This document shows, piece by piece, positions 56,436 through 64,000 of a stretch of 64,000 bases of DNA (its first letter is position 1; each line of letters starts with the position of its first letter). The stretch is from Diphasiastrum complanatum (taxonomy: Eukaryota; Streptophyta; Lycopodiopsida; Lycopodiales; Lycopodiaceae). The notes under the pieces are model-generated. The model made no database searches and had not been told where the DNA came from. It saw only the letters and a list, made by a program, of their open reading frames with translations. The stretch spans positions 8,142,833 to 8,206,832 of the forward strand of contig CM055115.1 of assembly GCA_029204225.1 (NCBI GenBank). Reading direction: 5' to 3'. The position numbers and the translations under genes are program-made.

Positions 56436-56740
56436 CTAATTTGTTCTTTCCATCTGGCCATCCATCTCAGGATTATCAGAAGAACACATGCTCAATGTCA
56501 TCTCTTGTTTAGCGCACACGGCCGACCAAAAGTGACTGGTGAACTTCGGATCGCGATCGCTCACAATGTCACTTGGTATTCCATAAAGCCTAGAAAGATG
56601 CTCAAAAAATATCTAACCTAAATCAGAAGCCTTCGCGATGGTCGTTACTAAAATAAATGCTGTCAATTTGGTAAGAAGGTTGACCAGTATCCAAATTGTG
56701 CAATCACAATTCACTAAATTCATAAGCTATTCCTGACCAT
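56436..56740 (-). pseudogene. Gypsy integrase core fragment
   Basis: On the minus strand: CTIWILVNLLTKLTAFI, then GIPSDIVSDRDPKFTSHFW (second catalytic Asp in SDRD), then NPEMDGQMERTN (glutamate block, usually HPQTDGQTERVN). The first catalytic Asp block reads LVNLLTK where VVDRLTK is usual. At least one stop falls between the blocks. No RT or LTR of the same element adjoins. Confidence 0.85.
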
Positions 56741-57238
56741 AGAAGAATTTTACTATTCTTAGAAGACACATGAGTTGCTCTAGAAAGTCCTTTCCATAAG
56801 GAAACTTCCAGACTTATCCAACGCACTAACAATGCCTATATAAAAGTTCCTTGCCCAAGTTATGACATACAATGTCATTCAAAAGTAAGATTCAATCTAG
56901 AATGCATCTAGATTCTATTACTCTTAAGTTCTGATCTAGAATGACTTAAGATTCACTAGAACTTCTTTGTGAGAAATTTTGACTTTTGGCTTAGATCAAC
57001 TATCCAACTCCATCTGAGTTTCTGAGATAGCATTCCATTTGATTCCAATCGGAAAAAGATTAAGGCCAAAAGATTTTGTGTATTCTATGCACAAAACCTT
57101 CGATATGAATCCAAAAATGAATCATAAAGGTTGTCACTTATAAGCAATACATATAAACTATAATATTCATAAGTGATGTTATATTGTAGATTCAACAAAC
57201 TAACTCAGAAGTAGTGCTCTTGACTTGATTAGTTGTAA
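56741..57238. other. Unassigned, nothing recognised
   Basis: AT-rich sequence with no frame or repeat matched. It ends where the copia E fragment begins. Confidence 0.35.
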
Positions 57239-58133
57239 CAGATTCAAGATCTTGAGGATCCACCTCAAGCCCCGAGTGCTCCAAGAAGATCTACAAGGAA
57301 GGCCGAGCCATCAAGGCTCACCTACGTTTACAAAGGTGAACAAAGGGAAGATCTTCATTCTCTTACCTCTTATACTTTTCTAACATAAGCTTGTGGATCT
57401 TCCTCATGGAAGAAGACCACTTGAGTGCAAATGGATCTATAGATTGAAATACAACCAAGATGGAAGCATCAACAAATATAAGGCAAGGATAGTGGCAAAG
57501 GGGTTCTTGCACACCAAGGGAGTAGATTTTGATGAAACTTTTGCTCATGTTGCTAAACTAGTTTCTATAAGGTTGATCATTTCTCTTGTAACTACTTTCA
57601 ATTGGCCTCTATTTCAACTTGATGTGACTAATGCCTTTCTAAATGGCTATTTGGAAGAGGAATCTTCATGAGGCAACCCGAGGGCTTCATCAAAGAACAT
57701 CAAGAAGAGAAAGTATATTTGTTGCTAAGAAGCCTATATGGGCTTAAGCAAGCACCTAGAGCTTGGTACTCTAGGTGAATGCCTTCTTAAACTCTATAAA
57801 TTTTGTTGTAAGTGCTTATGATCCTTCTTTGTACTTAAGATTTAATGATGGTAAAGTCATCATTATTATTTTGTATGTAGATGACATTATCCTTAGTGGA
57901 AATGATCATGATGGTATACAAGAAATGAAAATAGCATTGTCGAAAGTGTTCAAGATGGTGGATCTTGGTGTTCTTCATTTCATACTAGGAACAAAAGTAT
58001 CAAGAAGCAAAGATTTGAGTTTTATTTGTCAATTTAAATATGCTTCTTCTATCTTAGATAAGTTTGAAATGAAGGACTGTAAAGGAGTAGATATTCCTAT
58101 GGAGCAAAATGTGAAAGTCTCTAATGGTGATAA
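57239..58133 (+). pseudogene. Cop-E RT, part 1 (before insertion)
   Basis: Pieces in order: a basic linker with RRSTRKAEPSRLTY, RT entry RPLECKWIYRLKYNQDGSIN (57414), ARIVAKGF, FDETFAHVAKLVSIRLIISL, FQLDVTNAFLNGYLEEE, a frameshift near 57670, LSKHLE in the YGLKQAP region, YDPSLYLRFNDGKV, and the catalytic YVDD (57873). It ends at MEQNVKVSNGD where the copia C element is inserted; the protein sense resumes at 60415 (DDEASSEDI). Related to the Cop-A and Cop-Y lineage. Confidence 0.87.
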
Positions 58134-60414
58134 TGTCGGAAAGTGGTGTGTAGAAGATAGGTCTAGCTCGAAAAGAAAACGAATGGAAATAATTCGTGTG
58201 TCTAGAAAGAAAACTTTTTGTGCATGGCAGAATAAACTATCTTCATCTTTCCAATGCATGACTATGCCTATCAATTTCAAACAAGACGATAGTGATAGAA
58301 ATCATGTTTGAACTTTTAGTAACTAACTTTGAAATTGCTAGTACTACAGTGATTACATAGCCAAACAATTAAGCATCGAAAATTATCAGACAAATAATTA
58401 GTCAGAAAGAAATACAAAAATGCATACATTCTGAGACAAAAACTGAACGCAATAAAGGATAGTATTGATTCAAAACGAAACAGAAGTAAATGAGTACAAT
58501 AAGTTGTGGATCAAAGCCGCGTACTCTATGTTGTCTCTGAGCAAGTAAAAATGAAAGTCTGAATTAAGCGCAATGCTGATAAGCAGTAGTGCAATAGCAA
58601 TCTCTAAAACAACTCTAAGAAGTGAGCTAGAACGTTCAGGAGGGTTCAAGCTCGCAGGCTTAGGAGAGAGAGCTAACTATTCAAAAACTTCTTCTGATAA
58701 GTCTATTGACTAAACTGCATGAATATGAACATACTAAGAAATTAGGTCATGAATTGCAATCGCCAGTTGGCTGGTGATCTGCTGGCATCCATCTGGGCCT
58801 TGTCATTGATTGCTGATAAGCGGTGAATCGTAAACATTCTATCTGCATAAATGAACCAAAACTGTAGCTCTACAGAAATGAACTAGAATAGCCATAGGCG
58901 ACACTCTCGAGTTTTTTGTGAAAAGGGAGAAAAAGGAGAAGGTGCCCTTAAATCTCATTTAGGATTGCCCCACACTTTGCCAAAGTCATTTCCTTAACAT
59001 TTGAGGCTCTTTGGAAGACAGCAAAAAATGCAACACTGTGATTTTACACAAGATTTATGTCAGGCGAAAAATGTGAAAAAGGAGAAGTTGCATTTTTCAA
59101 CGGGATTCCTTACAAGCGAAAAAGAAGACACTGTCGTAAACTCCGTGTAATTCTATAGACTGCGTATAAACACTTGTAATTTTGCAGACTGTGTAAACAC
59201 ACGGAAAAACAATGGATGAAGAATAAAACCGATTAGTCAATTGGTAAGAAGGAATATAATCCAACACTCCCCCTTAATCTGAATTCTTGAATGCCTTGAC
59301 CTTCAAACTTAGTTCTACATAGAATCTTTTGTGTGACTCCAAACTTAATGCTTTAGTTAAAACATTTGCTGTCATGCCTTGCATTCTACAGTACTACAAT
59401 CTGATCTCTTCATTGAGAACTTTGCTTCTGACAGAATAATACTTCAGTTCAATTTGCTTACTCTAGAATGAAATCTAGGGTTGGTTGATAAAGCGATGGC
59501 ACTTTGATTATCACAAAATAATGTTGTTGGAGCATATTGATTCAGACCGATATCTGAGAGTAAGTTCCTTGACCAAATTGCTTCCTTTGTAGCTTGAGAG
59601 GCTACGATATACTCTGATTCAGTAGAAGATAGAGCTATCGAAGGTTGCTTGCGATTGTTCCAAAAAACAGGACCATTGTTGAGGAAGAATGTAAATCTAG
59701 AAGTAGATTTACGAGTGTCTACATCTCCTGCCCAACTTACATCTATGTAACCACTGAGTAAATTGAGTTTGTTGTTGCCGAGTGCTCCATAATAAATGCA
59801 AAAGTCCATAGTAGCTCGAAAATATCTCATGACTCTGATAAGAGCCTTCCAATGTGCTATCCCAAGATTAGTCATATACTTACTGAGACAGTTGACTGCA
59901 AAAGCTATGTCTGGCCTGGTACAGATCATGGCATACATAAGAGATCCTATAATAGAATGGTAAGGATACTCATGCATCTGTTGCTTCTCATGAATTGTTT
60001 GGGGACACTGGTCCTTTGACAATTTGAGTCATGGTTCCATTGGTGAGAGAGCTAACTTGCAATTCATCATATTACATTTGACTAGCATGTTATAGAAGTA
60101 CCTCTGTTGTGTTATGTAGACCAACTTTTGTTTTCTGTCTCTGTGGAATATTTGTATACCAAGGCAGAAATGAGCTTCGCCCATATTGGTTATGTCGAGA
60201 ATGCAAAAAAAAAGAAGCTGCCTTTTTCAACGGGATTCTTGACAGGCGAAAAAGGAGATATTGTTGTAAACTCCGTGTAATTTTGTAGACTGTGTATAAA
60301 CACTTGTAATTTTGCAGACTGTGTAAACACACGGGAAAATCCACAGAACTGGATAAATAATGGATGAAGACTAAAACCGATTAGTTGATTGGTAAGATGG
60401 AGAATAATCCAACA
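58134..60414 (-). mobile_element. Internally deleted copia C element nested in Cop-E
   Basis: On the minus strand: first 230 bp of a C LTR (60414-60185), then RT-RNase H, polypurine tract (59280-59267) and a nearly full 3' LTR (59266-58134). Target duplication is GATAA (58129-58133) versus GATGA (60415-60419), one mismatch. Cop-E coding sense reads straight across the insertion. The rest of the 5' LTR, primer site, Gag, protease, integrase and most of RT are deleted. Confidence 0.87.
59400..60180 (-). pseudogene. Copia C RT-RNase H remnant
   Basis: The frame 60022-59444 is open for 192 codons: HSIIGSLMYAMICTRPDIAF, LSKYMTN, HWKALIRVMRYF, then RNase H SGYIDVSWAGDVDTRKSTS, NRKQPSIALSSTESEY, FCDNQSAI and FHSR. 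Upstream on the strand (60180-60030) further RT pieces are frameshifted. It is the best preserved family C coding piece and identifies the scraps at 1190-1350 and 38326-38672. Confidence 0.88.
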
Positions 60415-61026
60415 GATGATGAAGCATCCTCTGAGGACATCACAATATAGAGAAGACTTGTAGGCTCCCTAATCTATCTTACTATAACTAGACCTAATCT
60501 AAGTTATAGTATAGGTAAGCTAAGCCAATCTATGTAAAATCCATTGATTTGTCATTAGAAAAATGCAAAAAAGCTGCTGAGGTACTTCTTGGCCACCAAA
60601 AACTTGGGCATTTTGTATCATGGATCTAACCTTGCTTTGAGGGCATATTCGGATGCTGATTTTGCAGGTGATATGGTGGATAGGAGGTCCACAAGTGCTT
60701 TTGTTACATTTTTTTGCAATGGCATAGTGTCTTGGCTTTCCAAAAAGCAAGACACAATTTCGCTATCTTCAACCGAATTGGAATACAAGGCATTAACATC
60801 AACAACTAAGGAGGTTTTGTCGTTGAAGAGGCTTTTGGAGGAGTTACAAGTCATGGAGACTGAGGAGTAGCCAATCATATATTGTGACAACCAATCAATC
60901 CAAGCATTAGCAACCAATCCCACATTCCATGCAAGGAGCAAGCACATAGAAATTGCTCACTACTTTGTGAGGGAAAAAAAAAGGAGACAAAGCTACAACA
61001 TGTACCTTTTTTAGATTGCCTTGCTG
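60415..61026 (+). pseudogene. Cop-E RT-RNase H, part 2
   Basis: DDEASSEDI, RRLVGSLIYLTITRP, LSYSIGKLSQSM, then RNase H: AYSDADFAGDMVDRRSTSAF (60647), LSSTELEYKALTS, YCDNQSIQALATNPTFHARS, IEIAHYFVRE and a run of A that shifts the frame. It stops at DCLA (ttgctg), where a second copia C insertion begins. LSSTELEY has Leu where Ala is normal (SSTEAEY). Confidence 0.88.
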
Positions 61027-63329
61027 TGTTGGATTATTCTCCTTCTTACTAATCAACTAATTGGTTTTAATCTTCATACATTGTTTATTCAGTTCTGTGA
61101 ATTTTCCTGTGTCTTTACACAATCTGCAGTTTTATAAGTGTTTTTACACAGTCTGTAGAAATACACGGAGTTTGACAATAGTGTCGCATTTTTCGCCAGT
61201 CAGGAATCTCGTGTAAAAATGCAGTAGCACTTTTTTTGCATTTTTCACCTGAAAAGAATTACGAGTAAATATGCAAAGTCGCATTTTTTGCTTTTTCAAA
61301 GTGCCTCAAATGTTAAGGAACAAAGTGTGAGAAACCCTTAATGAGAGTTAAGGGCACTGTCGCATTTTTTGCAAAAATTGAACATTGTCGTCTGTTTGTG
61401 ATACCTTTGTCTGTGGTGGCAGTTCTAGTTCATTTTTGCAGAGTGACAATTTTGGTTCATTTATGCAGACAGACTGTTTACAGCCAATTTTTACCACCTA
61501 TCAACAATCAATTTCTGAACTGAATGAATGCTAGCGGACACCAGCCAACTAGCAATTGCATTTGACGATCTAATTGCTTAGTATATATAGGTATTCATAT
61601 TCATACATATTTCTTAAGAAGTTCAGAATCATCTGACATATTATTGTGGATCGTGAAGGGGCTGACTGTTATTATACGACGCTTCCTGCGCTCTTATCAA
61701 GCAGCACATTCACAATCAGAAAGTATTGTTGCTAGCTCTCTATCAAGCTTTCAAGCTTGAACTCTCTTGAGCATTCTGTCTTGTAGAGATTTATTTCATA
61801 GTTGCTATTGCGTTACTACTTATCAACAAAGCTGCTTATTCTCAATTACTTAGAGACAACTTAGAGTGCGCAGTTTCTATCCGCTATTGTTTTGCGCTCA
61901 TTAGCATCTGATTTTGTTTTTCTGAATCAATACTATCTTCTTATTGCGTTCAGTATATGTCAAAATGCATGCATCTCTGTATTGCTTTTGTAACTGATAG
62001 AAATTGTTTGAGAATTCAATACTTTATGTTTGGCAACGTAATCACTTAGTATCTAGCAGTTTCAAAGTTAGTTGCTAAAGATTGAACGTGATTTTCATCA
62101 CTACTGCTTTGTTCAATTTTTGATAGGTGTAGTCATGCATTGGAAGTAAGACATTTTCGCTTACTTCCAATGCATTCTTCCATAGTATCATCTTCATCCA
62201 TTGTTTATCCAGTTCTGCGAAATTTCCCGTGTCTTTACACAGTCTATAGTTTTAGGGGTGTTTTTACACAGTCTGCAAAAATACACGGATTTTGACAACA
62301 ATGTTGTATTTTTTGCCTGTCAAGAATCTCGTGTAAAAATGCAGTGTCATCTTTTTTGCATTTTTTGCATGACAGAAATTACGAGTAAATATGCAAAGTC
62401 TCATTTTTTGCTTTTTCAAAGTGCCTCAAACGTTAAGGAAATGACTCTGGCAAAGTGTAGAGCAACCCTAAATGAGATTTAAGAGCACTGTCATGTTTTT
62501 CACAAAAATCCAACACTGTCGTCTTTTTGCGACACCTTCGCCTGTGGTAGTTCTAGCTCATTTCTACAGAGTGACAATTTTGGTTCATTTATGCAAACAG
62601 ACTGTTTACGGCCAATTTTCACTGCCTATCAACAATTAATTTTTGAATTCGACGAATGCTAGCGGACACCAGCCAATTGGCAATCGCATTTGACGACCTA
62701 ATTGCTTAGTATATATAAATGTTCATATTCATACATTTTTCTTAAGAAGTTCATAATCATCTAAAATATTGTAGATCGTGAAGGGGCAAAGTGTTTACAT
62801 GACGCTTCCTGCGCTCTTATCAAGCAGATCATTCACAAACAAAAAGTATTGTTGTTAGCTTTTCTATCAAGCTTTCAAGCTGAACTCTCTTGAGCATTCT
62901 AGTTCGGTCTTTTAGAGATTTATTTTAGAGTTGCTATTGCACTACTACTTATCAGCAGAGCTGCTTATTATCAGACTTATTCTGAGTAACTTAGAGTCAG
63001 TTTAGAGTGCACGGTTTCTATCGGCTATTGTTTTGCACTCATTAGCATCTGATTTTGTTTTTCTAAATCAATACTATCTTCTTATTCTGTTCTAAATATA
63101 TGTCAAAATGCATGCATCTCTGTATTGCTTTTGTAGCTGATAGAAATTGTCTGAGAATTCAATACTTTATATTTGGCTACATAATCACTTAGTATCTAGC
63201 GATTTCAAAGTTAGTTGCTAATTATTGAATGTGATTTTCATCACTACCGCTTTGTTCAATTTTTTATAGGCATAGTCATGCATTGGAAGTAGGACATTTC
63301 CGCTTACATTATCTATCTTATTTTTGACA
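61027..63329 (+). mobile_element. Two copia C LTRs in tandem, inserted in Cop-E
   Basis: First LTR from TGTTGGATTATTCTCC (61027) to about 62150; second, lacking its first 40 bases, from 62191 to TTTTTGACA (63329). There is no internal coding region between them, only about 40 bases that include an inverted copy of the LTR sequence (hairpin arms 62136-62150 and 62160-62174). Cop-E coding sense stops at 61026 and resumes at 63330. Flanks do not show a matching 5-bp duplication (TGCTG versus TCTCC). Confidence 0.82.
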
Positions 63330-63657
63330 TCTCCCTACTCACTAAAGCCTTGCCAAAGGCTTCATTTATCAAGTTAAGATCAACCTTAGGAGTTGTAGAT
63401 AGATGTACCATAGATGTATCAAAGTTTGACATCTATGTAGATCCACACGTGTGAGGACCTATCCACACATGTGAAATGACACTTTTAATATTCAAATTCA
63501 TTGTACTTAGATTATATTTGAGTCAAATGTCAAATCTCCTAAGTTGTAGGAGTTATCTCCTAGATTGTAGGAATCTAGAAGGTCAACACTAACCACCAAT
63601 GGATGATGTGGCAAATTAGATAGATCTTATCCAAAGTGGATATGGATGAGGACATGT
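63330..63657 (+). pseudogene. Cop-E C-terminus and downstream sequence
   Basis: LLTKALPKASFIKLRSTLGV (63337-63399) is the copia C-terminal block, completing Cop-E. The sequence after it carries CACACGTGTG (63444-63453) and CACACATGTG (63464-63473), as in Cop-A and Cop-Y LTRs, so it probably includes the start of the Cop-E 3' LTR, though no clear TG border or polypurine tract was found. Confidence 0.75.
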
Positions 63658-64000
63658 TCATCCCTTCGAGTGTCTTCTTGCAACAACATTGCAATGACTC
63701 TTGAAAGAGTTAGATCTGGGTGTGTCGTAATGATGATCATCCAGTGTTGTCGTATGAGCTTGGCAGGCTTGATATCAATGTCATTACTGTGTCTTGATCG
63801 TCAATGACATATATGACAGCGGCCATTTGCTTCAGTAGGCTCTTCAACTGGTTGATGTGATTCTACAAGAAATCGTCATTTTTCATCTTGAGAGAGTAAA
63901 ATTTCTCTCTAAGATGTAGCTTGGAAGCTATATCACGCACTTCTTATAATGTGCTCAAGATGTCCCAGACTTCCTTGGAGGTCTGGGCTTCAAATACATG
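63658..64000 (-). pseudogene. Copia family D Gag fragment, copy 2 (runs off window)
   Basis: It matches 26481-26811 nearly base for base on the same strand, with a small insertion near 63765. It is cut on the left at 63658 and continues past the window end, where its N-terminus, primer site and LTR should be. Confidence 0.85.

Overview
This window looks like plant nuclear DNA dominated by LTR retrotransposons. One recognisable host gene is present, an EARLY FLOWERING 4-like (ELF4) reading frame at about 3.4 kb; that family is plant-specific. Nearly everything else is Ty1/copia and Ty3/gypsy sequence primed from initiator tRNA-Met (binding sites reading TGGTATCA.AGC). The nesting density points to a large, repeat-rich genome, perhaps a gymnosperm, but the species cannot be fixed from the sequence alone. 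No operons, CRISPR arrays, rRNA genes or organelle inserts were seen.

Layout. 1-1.35 kb: a non-coding repeat carrying a copia RNase H scrap, repeated at 37.1-38.5 kb. 1.47 kb: an 80-bp tRNA-like retroposon with long target-site duplications (second copy at 29.5 kb). 2-7.9 kb: the least repetitive stretch, with the ELF4-like gene, an orphan exon candidate and three short tandem duplications. 7.94 kb: a run of 33 C. 8-25.3 kb: a mosaic block of decayed retroelements (copia family B, gypsy G, copia gag, an unrecognised segment), split by a 6.3-kb chimeric copia element (Cop-A, 14744-21048, target-site duplication AAAAG). 25.3-30.3 kb: fragments of copia E, C and D and a quiet AT-rich stretch. 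30.3-38.5 kb: a non-coding LTR-bearing element split by a very young, complete copia element (Cop-Y, 30905-36765), whose 653-bp LTRs differ at one base. 38.6-43.6 kb: a long copia C LTR, gypsy gag and scraps. 43.6-53.3 kb: a second copy of the 8-25 kb mosaic, in inverted orientation. 53.4-57.2 kb: an unrecognised degenerate gene and a gypsy integrase scrap. 57.2-63.6 kb: a copia E element broken by two copia C insertions. 63.66-64 kb: a copia gag fragment running off the end.

How it fits together. Only Cop-Y has everything an autonomous element shows: matching LTRs, primer site, one open polyprotein with Gag, protease, integrase (D-61-D-35-E), reverse transcriptase and RNase H, polypurine tract and a perfect 5-bp target-site duplication. 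Cop-A keeps an open polyprotein but lost most of its 5' LTR, its primer site and the start of Gag. The rest are pseudogenes. Coordinates of degenerate fragments are approximate (tens of bases), and all similarity statements were made by eye.
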